Shown piece by piece: positions 8,575 through 17,411 of a DNA stretch of 64,000 nucleotides. The first letter of the stretch is position 1. Each line of letters starts with the position of its first letter. The DNA comes from Marixanthomonas sp. SCSIO 43207 (GTDB lineage Bacteria > Bacteroidota > Bacteroidia > Flavobacteriales > Flavobacteriaceae): assembly GCF_019904255.1 (NCBI RefSeq), contig NZ_CP063203.1:1488001-1552000 (forward strand). Reading direction: 5' to 3'. A program made the position numbers and the translations under genes. The notes beneath the pieces were generated by a model, which saw nothing but the letters and a program-made list of their open reading frames with translations, was not told the origin of the DNA and did no database searches.

Positions 8575-11436
8575 CTATGCCTCTTCCATATAACTTTCAA
8601 TTGGTTCACAAGTACAGATTAAATTACGGTCACCATAAGCTTCGTCAACACGTCTTACGGTAGGCCAAAATTTGTTTTCTGCTACATACTCTAGTGGATA
8701 AGCTGCTTGCTGCCTTGAATATGGAAAGTCCCAAGAATCGCTTGTTAACATTTTTAACGTATGCGGAGCATTTTTGAGAACGTTATTTGTGTTTTCTTTT
8801 GAAACAGAATCAATTTCCATTTTAATAGAAATCATGGCATCACAAAAACGATCCAATTCTTCTTTGCTTTCGCTCTCTGTAGGTTCAATCATCAACGTTC
8901 CTGCCACCGGAAATGATACCGTTGGGGAATGAAAACCATAGTCAATTAAACGTTTGGCAATATCAGTAACTTCAATGCCATTTTCTTTAAATGGGCGACA
9001 GTCTATAATCATTTCATGGGCTGCACGATTGCGTTCTCCGCTATATAAAGTTTCATAGTGACCTTTAAGGCGTTCTTTTATATAGTTTGCATTCAAAATT
9101 GCAAATTGCGTAGAGCGCTTTAATCCGCTTACACCAAGCATTCTTATGTAAGCATATGATATTAAGCATACTAATGAACTTCCGAAAGGTGCTGCTGAAA
9201 TAGCCGAAATACCTTTATCACCACCTACTTTAATAATTGGATTTGTAGGTAAAAACGGAACAAGTTGTTTTGCAACACAAATTGGTCCTACACCAGGACC
9301 ACCACCTCCGTGAGGAATAGAAAAGGTTTTATGAAGGTTTAAGTGACATACATCTGCGCCAATATTCCCTGGGTTTGTTAACCCTACTTGTGCGTTCATA
9401 TTGGCACCGTCCATATAAACTTGCCCACCATATTCGTGAATAATTCCGGTTATTTCTTTAATGGCAGATTCATAAACTCCGTGAGTAGAAGGGTAGGTAA
9501 CCATTAAAGCAGCAAGATTGTCCTTGTGTTTTTCTGCTTTTTCTCGAAGGTCATCTACATCAATATTTCCGTTATCACTAGCTTTTGTTACTACTACCTT
9601 CATTCCTGCCATAACAGCACTCGCAGGATTGGTTCCGTGAGCAGAAGACGGGATTAAACAAATGTTTCTATTTGATTCGCCACGAGATTCGTGATAGGCT
9701 CTAATAACCATTAAACCTGCGTATTCTCCTTGAGCACCAGAATTGGGTTGTAGAGAAGTTGCTGCAAATCCGGTTATTTCAGTTAATTGATCTTCTAATT
9801 TTTTTAGTACTTGTTGGTATCCTTCTGCTTGTTCAACAGGAACAAATGGATGAATATTGCCCCATTGCGGATCACTAAGTGGTAGCATTTCGGCAGCGGC
9901 ATTGAGTTTCATAGTACAAGAACCTAACGGAATCATAGAGTGATTTAAAGAAAGGTCTTTTCTTTCTAAGCGTTTTATGTAGCGCATTAGTTCTGTTTCA
10001 CTATGGTAGCTATTAAAAACTTCACTTGTAAGAAATTTGGTTTTTCTAGCAGCTTCAGAAGGGATGGCGTTTCCTTTAATAATTTCTGAAACTTTTATAG
10101 GCTGTTTGTTAATAGCTTCAGCAAAAACAGCTATAATTTTATTGATGTCTTTAAGTGTGGTTGTTTCATTAATAGCTATAGAAACTGTCTCATCATCTGG
10201 GTAGTAGAAGTTGATGTTTTTAGCTTCGGCTATATATTTAATCTTTGTAGCATCTGTTTTAATAGCTATAGTATCAAAATAGGTTTCGTTCATTTGGTAT
10301 AAACCTAGTTCTTCTAAAGCGTTTGCTAAGGTTGCTGTGGTATTGTGTACTTTGTCTGCAATGTCTTGTAACCCTTCAGGGCCATTATAAACAGCATACA
10401 TACCAGCCATTACCGCTAGTAGTACTTGAGCTGTACAGATGTTTGAAGTTGCGCGATCCCGTTTTATGTGTTGTTCACGAGTTTGAAGTGCCATTCGTAA
10501 TGCACGATTGCCATCAAGATCTTTGGTGACACCTATGATACGTCCGGGAATATGTCGTTTAAACTCTTCGCGTGTAGCAAAATAAGCAGCGTGTGGACCT
10601 CCATAGCCTAGCGGAATACCAAAACGTTGTGTTGTACCAACAACAACATCTGCACCAAAATGCCCTGGCGATTCTAGTTTTACAAGGCTTAAAATATCTG
10701 CTGCAACAGCTACTTTTATGTCTGAATTGTTCGCTTGTTTTATAAAGTCTTTAAAGCTGTGAACGTTTCCGGTTCTTCCTGGGTATTGTAGCATAACGCC
10801 GTAAAAGTCTTCAGAAAAATCAAACTCTTTATGATTTCCTACAACAATCTCAACGCCTATAGGAATCGCTCTTGTTTGCAATACAGAAAGGGTTTGTGGT
10901 AAAATCTCTTCAGAAACAAAGAATTTTACTGCATTTTTTTTCTTTTGCTCTCTACTTCTTACAGCTAGCAGTAATGACATAGCTTCGGCAGCTGCAGTAG
11001 ATTCATCTAGTAATGATGCATTTGCCAATTCCATACCGGTAAGATCGCTTACCATGGTTTGAAAGTTTAATAAAGCTTCTAGACGTCCTTGTGCAATTTC
11101 GGCTTGGTATGGTGTATAGGCTGTATACCATCCTGGGTTTTCCAGCACATTGCGTTGTATAACTGGAGGAATGTTTGTAGGGTAATAACCTAAACCAATA
11201 TAGGTTTTAAATACTTTATTTTTTTCAGCCATTTCTGTGATGTGCTCCAAGTATTCTTGCTCGGTCATTGCTACATCTAGGTCAAGGCTTTTTTTCATTA
11301 AAATATCATCTGGAACCGTCTCAAACATAAGTTGGTCAATACTTTCAACACCAACAGTTTTAAGCATTTCAGGAAGGTCGCTACGTCTAGGGCCAATATG
11401 TCTTAAGGCAAAAGAATCTGTATTCATATTTTGCAT
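8575..11436 (-). CDS. gcvP: Glycine dehydrogenase (aminomethyl-transferring), P protein
   Basis: 953 residues, the full length of the single-chain P protein of the glycine cleavage system, which decarboxylates glycine and passes the aminomethyl group to the lipoyl H protein. The N-terminal half begins with FALRHIGPRRSDLPEML; the C-terminal half carries the PLP-binding lysine in NLHKTFSIPHGGGGPGVGP (about residue 700). The C-terminus (YGDRNLICTC) is as in the family. Start: ATG at 11436 (MQNMNT), with an internal ATG nine bases later as an alternative. It is monocistronic; a -7 element lies at 11451-11458. gcvT and gcvH are not in the window. Confidence 0.97.
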   Translation of the reverse strand: MQNMNTDSFALRHIGPRRSDLPEMLKTVGVESIDQLMFETVPDDILMKKSLDLDVAMTEQEYLEHITEMAEKNKVFKTYIGLGYYPTNIPPVIQRNVLENPGWYTAYTPYQAEIAQGRLEALLNFQTMVSDLTGMELANASLLDESTAAAEAMSLLLAVRSREQKKKNAVKFFVSEEILPQTLSVLQTRAIPIGVEIVVGNHKEFDFSEDFYGVMLQYPGRTGNVHSFKDFIKQANNSDIKVAVAADILSLVKLESPGHFGADVVVGTTQRFGIPLGYGGPHAAYFATREEFKRHIPGRIIGVTKDLDGNRALRMALQTREQHIKRDRATSNICTAQVLLAVMAGMYAVYNGPEGLQDIADKVHNTTATLANALEELGLYQMNETYFDTIAIKTDATKIKYIAEAKNINFYYPDDETVSIAINETTTLKDINKIIAVFAEAINKQPIKVSEIIKGNAIPSEAARKTKFLTSEVFNSYHSETELMRYIKRLERKDLSLNHSMIPLGSCTMKLNAAAEMLPLSDPQWGNIHPFVPVEQAEGYQQVLKKLEDQLTEITGFAATSLQPNSGAQGEYAGLMVIRAYHESRGESNRNICLIPSSAHGTNPASAVMAGMKVVVTKASDNGNIDVDDLREKAEKHKDNLAALMVTYPSTHGVYESAIKEITGIIHEYGGQVYMDGANMNAQVGLTNPGNIGADVCHLNLHKTFSIPHGGGGPGVGPICVAKQLVPFLPTNPIIKVGGDKGISAISAAPFGSSLVCLISYAYIRMLGVSGLKRSTQFAILNANYIKERLKGHYETLYSGERNRAAHEMIIDCRPFKENGIEVTDIAKRLIDYGFHSPTVSFPVAGTLMIEPTESESKEELDRFCDAMISIKMEIDSVSKENTNNVLKNAPHTLKMLTSDSWDFPYSRQQAAYPLEYVAENKFWPTVRRVDEAYGDRNLICTCEPIESYMEEA

Positions 11437-11450
11437 TTGAAATTAGGTCG

Positions 11451-11458
11451 CAAAATTA
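11451..11458 (-). promoter_or_regulatory. -7 promoter element TAATTTTG for gcvP
   Basis: The minus strand reads TAATTTTG, matching TAnnTTTG, 14 nt before the gcvP ATG at 11436. No convincing -33 TTG is visible. I could not recognise a glycine riboswitch in the short leader. Confidence 0.5.
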
Positions 11459-11543
11459 CGATTTTATACACGAATTAGTATGTTTTTTTTGAAGCTATCC
11501 TAACAATTTGTTAACCAATAATTCAACTTACTAACAGTTTGCT

Positions 11544-11551
11544 TACATTTG
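11544..11551 (+). promoter_or_regulatory. -7 promoter element TACATTTG directly before the UbiA-like gene
   Basis: TACATTTG matches TAnnTTTG and is separated by only five bases from the ATG at 11557. If used, transcription would start at or next to the start codon, giving a leaderless mRNA. Confidence 0.4.
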
Positions 11552-11556
11552 AGAAA

Positions 11557-12381
11557 ATGAAAGCCCTGAAATCACTTTTTGAATTTTACATAAACAGTAG
11601 TATTCATGTAGCTTTAGCTGTTTTAGCACTGGTTCATATTACTGTTTTAGAATTTGATATTGAATTACCAAAAGCCTACAATTTTTTTGTTTTTTTTGGT
11701 ACAATTACTGGTTATAATTTGGTGAAATATGCTCCGGTTGCCGGTCTTCATCATAGAAGCTTGACAAAATCCCTTAAAACCATTCAAGTTTTCTCACTTT
11801 TATGCTTTGTAGTATTGGTGTATTTTTCCTTTCAGCTTTCTTTACAAACACTACTTTATAGTGGTCTTTTTGGTTTGCTTACTCTTTTGTATGCCATTCC
11901 TGTTTTCAAATCAAAGAGCTTGCGAACTATAAAAGGATTAAAAATCTTTGTGGTTGCTTTGGTCTGGGCAGGTGTTACGGTTACTGTTCCTTTACTCGCA
12001 GCTCAAGAAAGCCTAAGTGGCGATAGCTGGGTTACATTTATTCAACGGTTTTTTTTAGTCATTGCGTTGATAGTACCTTTTGAAATTCGGGATTTACCAT
12101 ATGACAACTCTATACTAGGTACTATGCCACAGCTACTTGGGGTTGTAGCGACAAACGTTCTAGTGACAGGACTTACAGGAATCGCTTTTATTCTGGAAGC
12201 TTTTAAAGATGTTGTTTCTTATCCTTATGCGATAAGCTTGTTATTGATTTGCTTACTTACTGCATGTGCGACATTCTTTGCAGATAAAAACCAGCCTAAG
12301 TATTATGCGTCTTTTTGGGTAGAAGGTATTCCTATATTGTGGCTTGCAGTATTTGTATTATTGCGCGGTGTGTTGTTGTAG
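11557..12381 (+). CDS. UbiA-like polytopic membrane protein
   Basis: 274 residues from the ATG at 11557; an in-frame TTG at 11539 would add six residues but overlaps the likely promoter. At least seven hydrophobic segments are visible. The overall layout resembles flavobacterial proteins assigned to the UbiA prenyltransferase superfamily, but the two Asp-rich prenyl diphosphate motifs are not clear: only FEIRDLPYDNSILGTMPQLLG (about residues 183-203) looks like a relic of the second motif, and the first is not recognisable. I would call it a UbiA-like membrane protein of unknown activity. It stands alone, and its last 24 bases overlap the convergent small gene behind the sigma factor. Confidence 0.7.
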   Translation: MKALKSLFEFYINSSIHVALAVLALVHITVLEFDIELPKAYNFFVFFGTITGYNLVKYAPVAGLHHRSLTKSLKTIQVFSLLCFVVLVYFSFQLSLQTLLYSGLFGLLTLLYAIPVFKSKSLRTIKGLKIFVVALVWAGVTVTVPLLAAQESLSGDSWVTFIQRFFLVIALIVPFEIRDLPYDNSILGTMPQLLGVVATNVLVTGLTGIAFILEAFKDVVSYPYAISLLLICLLTACATFFADKNQPKYYASFWVEGIPILWLAVFVLLRGVLL

Positions 12382-12606
12382 TTTGTTTTTTAATTCTTCT
12401 TTTTCTTGAGCTGAAAGAGTTTTTAAGTGAGAATCATTAATTTTTTTGGTCAGTTTTACATTCTTTGATGTGTGCTCTCTACATAACTTACAAAAGACAT
12501 TATGTATTGTTAGTAGAAATTTATCCCAATAAGTAGCTTCTTTATATTGTGCTTTATCACACGTATGACCAGCCTCTTTACAATTGAGAAATAACTTAAA
12601 CTTCAT
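12358..12606 (-). CDS. Small HxxxCxxC protein, candidate zinc anti-sigma-like partner of the ECF sigma factor
   Basis: 82 residues, soluble, highly charged. It has Cys9 and Cys16 (NCKEAGHTC) and the motif His35-x3-Cys39-x2-Cys42 (HNVFCKLC). HxxxCxxC is the hallmark of zinc-associated anti-sigma (ZAS) factors such as RsrA. The start codon lies one base after the stop of the ECF sigma gene, in the same direction, so the two are almost certainly co-expressed. Family knowledge suggests a zinc- or redox-responsive anti-sigma role; that is inference. The C-terminal ~35 residues are a charged helix. Its 3' end overlaps a convergent gene by 24 bases. Confidence 0.75.
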   Translation of the reverse strand: MKFKLFLNCKEAGHTCDKAQYKEATYWDKFLLTIHNVFCKLCREHTSKNVKLTKKINDSHLKTLSAQEKEELKNKLQQHTAQ

Positions 12607-12607
12607 G

Positions 12608-13159
12608 TTAAAACCAGTTTTTTTCTAGACAATTTGCCATCGTTTTACGGGCACGATGAATTATAACCCATAGGTTAGACGGAGTGATGTCAAATTCATT
12701 ACAAATTGCTTCAGTTTCAAAATTATCTATGGTTTTCATTTTAAAAATAGAAGCTTGTCGCTCGTCCAAAGTATCTAAACATTCCAAAATGGCCAAACCT
12801 AATTCGTTATTTTCCAAGTTTTCTTCGGCTGTTTTATACATAGTATCTTCGGCACGCTCTTCAAGCCAATCACCTTCCATCTCGTCATCATTGTAGTCTA
12901 TATGTACTTCGGCTTGACCTTTTTTTGAATTCTTCTTTCGGTAAAAATCTATAATTTTTCGCTTCAAAATAGCAATAAGCCAAGTGCGTTCACTTGCATT
13001 GCCTTTAAAGTTTTTCTTAGATTTTAATCCAGCCAAAAAGGTTTCAGAAATTAAATCTTGTGCCATTACGTGATCATTAACACGAACAATCGTGTAATTA
13101 TAAAGGTAGTCTGAATATCGATCCACCCAAGTCTCGGGGTGTAGGGTGTGTGTAGACAT
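12608..13159 (-). CDS. RNA polymerase sigma factor, sigma-70 family ECF type
   Basis: 183 residues. Region 2 covers about 10-80 (YSDYLYNYTIVRVND, AQDLISETFLAGLKS, RTWLIAILKRKIIDFYRKK) and region 4 about 125-180 (CLDTLDERQASIFKMKTIDNFETEAICNE with the helix-turn-helix NLWVIIHRARKTM). A charged linker of ~45 residues separates them. It directs RNA polymerase to a specific regulon. It is followed one base later by a small HxxxCxxC protein that may restrain it. A TATTTTTG -7 element lies 23 nt upstream, so it has a housekeeping-type promoter of its own. Confidence 0.92.
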   Translation of the reverse strand: MSTHTLHPETWVDRYSDYLYNYTIVRVNDHVMAQDLISETFLAGLKSKKNFKGNASERTWLIAILKRKIIDFYRKKNSKKGQAEVHIDYNDDEMEGDWLEERAEDTMYKTAEENLENNELGLAILECLDTLDERQASIFKMKTIDNFETEAICNEFDITPSNLWVIIHRARKTMANCLEKNWF

Positions 13160-13182
13160 AATTTGGCTATACTAGTTTATTT

Positions 13183-13190
13183 CAAAAATA
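13183..13190 (-). promoter_or_regulatory. -7 promoter element TATTTTTG for the ECF sigma operon
   Basis: The minus strand reads TATTTTTG, 23 nt before the sigma factor ATG at 13159. No -33 TTG at the expected distance. Confidence 0.4.
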
Positions 13191-13336
13191 GTAAAGTTGG
13201 AGCAGGTATTATACATTTTCACATTTATATAAGATTTTAAACCAAAATATTGAGCCAGAAAAAACTAACTGTTAAATAAAGATTGATTAATCGCCATAAT
13301 AACTAATTTTATACAAACATTTTTAGAACACATTTA

Positions 13337-14788
13337 ATGATGAAAAAAATTACTTCCCTCTTATTATTTTTACTTTTTTCAGGAATTCTTTTTGCTCAAG
13401 AAGGTCCGTTTTATGCAACGATGGATGCTACAGATGCTAACAATCTTAAAAAAGAAATGCCTCAAGAAATTCAGATTATAGCAATTAAACAAAATCAAGC
13501 CGCTGTTTATATTTCAGAAGAAGCTGCTCATGCTATGCACCGTAATGTGGTTACGCATGGACCTGGATATGTTTTTAAAGCTTCAGAAGAACTTGCGCTT
13601 AAAGCAATAGAACCTAAGCCTGCCAAAAAACAACGAAGAGTTCTGGATTTTACAATTAATCAAGACGCCGCAGTTGCCGAAGCAATTGAAATGGTCAATG
13701 CACAAAATATTGAAGATCAAATTATTGAATTACAAGATTATGGCACTCGCTTTCATACCAAGCCTGAAGCAGAACAAGCGGTTTTAGACCTAAAAGATAA
13801 GTGGGAAGCGATGGCTCAAGCTGCCGGAAGAACGGATGTTTCCGTGCGTATTGTAAATCACGTAAATACAGGAATGCCCTCTGCTGTGATGACTATTGAG
13901 GGAGCCGAAACACCAGATGAGTTTGTGATCATTGGAGGTCATATAGACTCTACTGCTCCGGGTTCAAACAATAACGTAGCTCCAGGTGCAGATGATGATG
14001 CTTCGGGTATTTCAACAATCACCGAAGTAGCACGTGTATTGTTTGATATGGAGTTTGTTCCTAACCGAACTGTTGAGTTTATGGCGTTTGCTGCCGAGGA
14101 AATAGGTCTTGTAGGTTCTGCTGAAATTGCTGAAGAGTATAAGAATAATAATGTGAATGTTGTAGCTTATGTACAATTTGATATGACCAACTTTGCGGGT
14201 TCTTTAAACGATGTTTACATTACAACAGATAGCTATAACAGTAACGACTTAAACGCTTTTTTAATTGAATTAATGGAATATTACAACGCTTCTGGTCCGC
14301 ATCAAATTACCTACGGAAACACAGCATGTAATTACGGTTGTTCAGATCATTTCAGTTGGGCAGATCAAGGGTATGAAGCTGCTTTTCCTTTTGAGGCAAG
14401 TTTTTCTGAAAGTAACCCAAATATTCATACTCCTAATGATACATATGATATAACCGGAGATGCTTTTAAAGCTGCAAAGTTTGCCAAACTAGGCTTAGAG
14501 TTTGTTATTGAAACAGCCAAAAGTAACACGCTTTCTGTTTCTGAAATTGCTGGACTTGATTTTGATTTTATCGTAAATAATAAACAAGTAATTTATACTC
14601 TAAAAAACGTTTCTGAAACATTACAAACATTAAGTATTATAGACGTTGCCGGAAAAAAAGTATTTAGTGCAAATGACCTTGGTCAACAAGGTGCGTTAAG
14701 TATTGAAAACCTATCACAAGGTTTTTATGTGGCAGTATTTACTACTCAAACAAATAAAGTGATTACCAAGAAGTTTGTGCTTAATTAA
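13337..14788 (+). CDS. Secreted M28-family zinc aminopeptidase with T9SS sorting domain
   Basis: 483 residues. A signal peptide ends near Ala20 (ILFAQ). A propeptide-like region extends to about 170. The M28 catalytic domain (~185-415) shows the dinuclear zinc ligands in order: His202 (GGHIDS), Asp of GADDDASG (~220), Glu254/255 (FAAEEIGLVGS), Asp282 (QFDMTNF) and His338 (CSDHFSW). Cys331 and Cys335 (ACNYGCSDH) could form a disulfide as in Vibrio/Aeromonas-type leucyl aminopeptidases. Residues ~415-483 are a T9SS type A sorting domain ending in KKFVLN. It probably removes N-terminal residues from peptides outside the cell. Two adjacent ATG codons start the frame (13337, 13340). Confidence 0.92.
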   Translation: MMKKITSLLLFLLFSGILFAQEGPFYATMDATDANNLKKEMPQEIQIIAIKQNQAAVYISEEAAHAMHRNVVTHGPGYVFKASEELALKAIEPKPAKKQRRVLDFTINQDAAVAEAIEMVNAQNIEDQIIELQDYGTRFHTKPEAEQAVLDLKDKWEAMAQAAGRTDVSVRIVNHVNTGMPSAVMTIEGAETPDEFVIIGGHIDSTAPGSNNNVAPGADDDASGISTITEVARVLFDMEFVPNRTVEFMAFAAEEIGLVGSAEIAEEYKNNNVNVVAYVQFDMTNFAGSLNDVYITTDSYNSNDLNAFLIELMEYYNASGPHQITYGNTACNYGCSDHFSWADQGYEAAFPFEASFSESNPNIHTPNDTYDITGDAFKAAKFAKLGLEFVIETAKSNTLSVSEIAGLDFDFIVNNKQVIYTLKNVSETLQTLSIIDVAGKKVFSANDLGQQGALSIENLSQGFYVAVFTTQTNKVITKKFVLN

Positions 14789-14803
14789 AGCTAAAGAGAT
14801 ACT

Positions 14804-14838
14804 AAAAAAAAGCTGCTATACACATAGCAGCTTTTTTT
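14804..14838. terminator. Bidirectional intrinsic terminator
   Basis: AGCTGCTAT (14811-14819) and ATAGCAGCT (14824-14832) form a 9-bp stem with an ACAC loop, flanked by an A run before and a T run after. It lies between the convergent M28 gene (stop 14788) and M3 gene (stop 14843) and can act in both directions. Confidence 0.88.
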
Positions 14839-14842
14839 GTTT

Positions 14843-16882
14843 TTAAATTAAACCAGCTCTTTTTAAAAGTGCATCAGGGTTTGGTTTTTTTCCTCGAAAT
14901 CTAATATACAATTCCATTGGGTCTTCGGTTCCTCCTTGAGATAAAATGTAGTTTTTAAACTTATCGGCAACTGTTTTATTAAAGATGCCTTCTTGTTTAA
15001 AATACGCAAAAGCATCGGCGTCTAATACTTCGGCCCATTTATAACTATAATATCCTGCAGAATATCCTCCTTGAAAAATATGTGAAAAAGATGTGCTCAT
15101 ACAGTTTGAAGCTACATCAGGATATAAAGTGGTTGGTTCAAAAGCTTCTTTTTCATGAGCTTTTACATTGGTTATACTGGTTGGGTTACCACCGTGCCAA
15201 GCCATATCTAGCATTCCAAAACTCAATTGTCTTACGGTTTTCATTCCTTCGTGAAATGCAGCAGACTCTTTAATCTTCTCAACATATTCCATAGGAATTA
15301 CTTCACCGGTTTTGTAATGCGTAGCAAATAGCTCTAGTGTTTCTTTTTCGTAACACCAGTTTTCCAAAATTTGACTAGGTAATTCTACAAAATCCCAATA
15401 CACATTTGCTCCAGATAAACTAGCATACTTTGTGTTTGCCAACATACCGTGTAAGGCATGGCCAAACTCGTGAAATAAGGTAGTAACTTCATTAAATGTT
15501 AATAAAGATGGTTTGCTAGCCGTAGGCTTTGTAAAATTACAAACTATAGATATGTGAGGTCTTTCATTAACTCCTTTAATGATTTCTTGTTGTTTGTAAA
15601 CAGTCATCCAAGCACCATTTCGTTTTCCGGCTCTGGGGTGAAAGTCTGCATAAAAAATAGCCACTAAAGAATCTTCGGAATCTGTGACGCGGTAGGTTTT
15701 TACTTCAGGATGGTATTTATCAATATTGTTTACTTCTTCAAATGAAAGTCCGTATAGTTTTTCAGCTACTGTGAAAACACCATTAATAACATTTTTTAAT
15801 TCAAAATAGGGTTTTAGTTTTTCGTCATCTAGATTGAATTTTTTCTGCTTAAGTTTTTCTGCATAATATGCGCCATCCCATTTTTGTAATTGATCAATTC
15901 CGTCTAGTTCTTTTGCAAAGGCTTCTAGTTCTGCAAATTCTTTTTCGGCAGCAGGTTTTGCTTTTTGTAATAATTCATCTAAAAATGAAGTTACTTTTTC
16001 AGGTGTTTCTGCCATGCGTTCTTCTAGTACAAAGTGCGCGTGACTATCATAACCTAATAATTGAGCACGTTGGTAGCGTAAATTGACAATTTGTAGCACA
16101 TGTTCTTGGTTGTCTAACTTGTCGTTATGAAACGCTTTACTGCCAAATGCCAATGAAAGCTCCTTACGCAGTTCTCGATTGTCTGCATAGGTCATAAACG
16201 GAATATAACTAGGATAGGCTAGTGTGAAAATCCATCCGTCTTTCCCTTTTTCTTTGGCGGTATCTGCAGCTTCTTCTTTTGCACCTTCTGGTAATCCTGA
16301 AAGTTGATCTTCATTGGTTATGTGTAACTCATAGTTATTAGTTTCGGCCAAAACATTTTCGCCAAAGCTTAGGCTCAACCTAGAAAGATCTTGATCTATT
16401 TTACGTAGTTTTTCTTTTTTATCTTCTGAAAGATTAGCACCATTACGCGAAAAACCTTTGTATTGCTTTTCTAGCAACATGCTTTCTTCAGAAGTAAGTG
16501 TCAATGATTTTTTACGATTGTAAACGCTTTTTACACGTTCAAATAAAGCTTCATTAAGTAATAAGTCATTTTTAAAATCTGACAACAATGGCGAAACCTC
16601 TTGTGCTATTTTTTGGATTTCTTCATTCGTTTCGGCACTGTTAAGGTTAAAGAAAATACCTGTCACACGATTTAACTGTTCGCCAGTGCGTTCTAGTGCC
16701 TCGACGGTATTGGTAAATGAAGGCTCTTCAGTATTGCTGGTGATAGTATCTATTTCATTTTTTGTATCTTCAATCAACTGCTTTATGGCAGGTAAAAAAT
16801 GCTCGTTTTTTATTTTGGAAAACGGGGCTGTATTAAAGGGTTGTAATAGTCGGTTTGTTTCTGTCATAGTCGTATCTGTCAA
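14843..16882 (-). CDS. M3-family metallopeptidase (oligopeptidase A / Dcp-like)
   Basis: 679 residues, the usual length for bacterial M3 peptidases. The zinc motif HEFGH is at residues 471-475 (LFHEFGHALHGM), with the third ligand Glu in the WDFVELPSQILENW segment about 28 residues later. No signal peptide is visible, so it is cytoplasmic and probably degrades short peptides, possibly including cleaved signal peptides. The first codon may be MTDTTM or the internal MTETNRLL five residues later. It is 24 bases downstream of purE in the same direction and could be the last gene of the purK-purE transcript. Confidence 0.92.
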   Translation of the reverse strand: MTDTTMTETNRLLQPFNTAPFSKIKNEHFLPAIKQLIEDTKNEIDTITSNTEEPSFTNTVEALERTGEQLNRVTGIFFNLNSAETNEEIQKIAQEVSPLLSDFKNDLLLNEALFERVKSVYNRKKSLTLTSEESMLLEKQYKGFSRNGANLSEDKKEKLRKIDQDLSRLSLSFGENVLAETNNYELHITNEDQLSGLPEGAKEEAADTAKEKGKDGWIFTLAYPSYIPFMTYADNRELRKELSLAFGSKAFHNDKLDNQEHVLQIVNLRYQRAQLLGYDSHAHFVLEERMAETPEKVTSFLDELLQKAKPAAEKEFAELEAFAKELDGIDQLQKWDGAYYAEKLKQKKFNLDDEKLKPYFELKNVINGVFTVAEKLYGLSFEEVNNIDKYHPEVKTYRVTDSEDSLVAIFYADFHPRAGKRNGAWMTVYKQQEIIKGVNERPHISIVCNFTKPTASKPSLLTFNEVTTLFHEFGHALHGMLANTKYASLSGANVYWDFVELPSQILENWCYEKETLELFATHYKTGEVIPMEYVEKIKESAAFHEGMKTVRQLSFGMLDMAWHGGNPTSITNVKAHEKEAFEPTTLYPDVASNCMSTSFSHIFQGGYSAGYYSYKWAEVLDADAFAYFKQEGIFNKTVADKFKNYILSQGGTEDPMELYIRFRGKKPNPDALLKRAGLI

Positions 16883-16906
16883 TTCTTATTTTCCTGAAAA
16901 AGTGTG

Positions 16907-17401
16907 TTAGTGTTTTTCATTTCGCACTTTTTTTGCTCCTTCTTCCACTTTAAGTTTTAAACCTTCTTTGTAGGCGATTACTTTATCAAGAACACATTTG
17001 TCTGAACTACCAATAATTTGTGCAGCTAATATTCCGGCATTTTTGGCTCCGTTTAAGGCTACTGTAGCCACAGGAACCCCGCCAGGCATTTGTAAAATAG
17101 ATAGTACCGAGTCCCAACCATCAATTGAGTTGCTTGACTTTACAGGAACACCTACCACAGGAAGGGGTGATAAAGAAGCTATCATACCTGGTAAATGTGC
17201 TGCTCCGCCGGCACCGGCAATTATTACCTTGATGCCTCGCGTGTGTGCGTTTTTACCATAATCAAATAATTTATCGGGTGTGCGGTGTGCAGATACAATA
17301 TCGACTTCTACTTCTATATCAAAGCCTTTAAGTATATCTATAGCTTCTTGCATAACCGGCAAGTCACTCGTACTGCCCATTATAATTCCTACTTTACTCA
17401 T
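16907..17401 (-). CDS. purE: N5-carboxyaminoimidazole ribonucleotide mutase
   Basis: 164 residues, class I PurE. The N-terminal GIIMGSTSDLPVM and SAHRTP motifs bind the substrate, and GAGGAAHLPGMIASLSPLPVVGVPV follows. It converts N5-CAIR, made by PurK, to CAIR in purine synthesis. It starts 10 bases after the purK stop codon, in the same operon. Confidence 0.97.
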   Translation of the reverse strand: MSKVGIIMGSTSDLPVMQEAIDILKGFDIEVEVDIVSAHRTPDKLFDYGKNAHTRGIKVIIAGAGGAAHLPGMIASLSPLPVVGVPVKSSNSIDGWDSVLSILQMPGGVPVATVALNGAKNAGILAAQIIGSSDKCVLDKVIAYKEGLKLKVEEGAKKVRNEKH

Positions 17402-17411
17402 AATTTTTATG

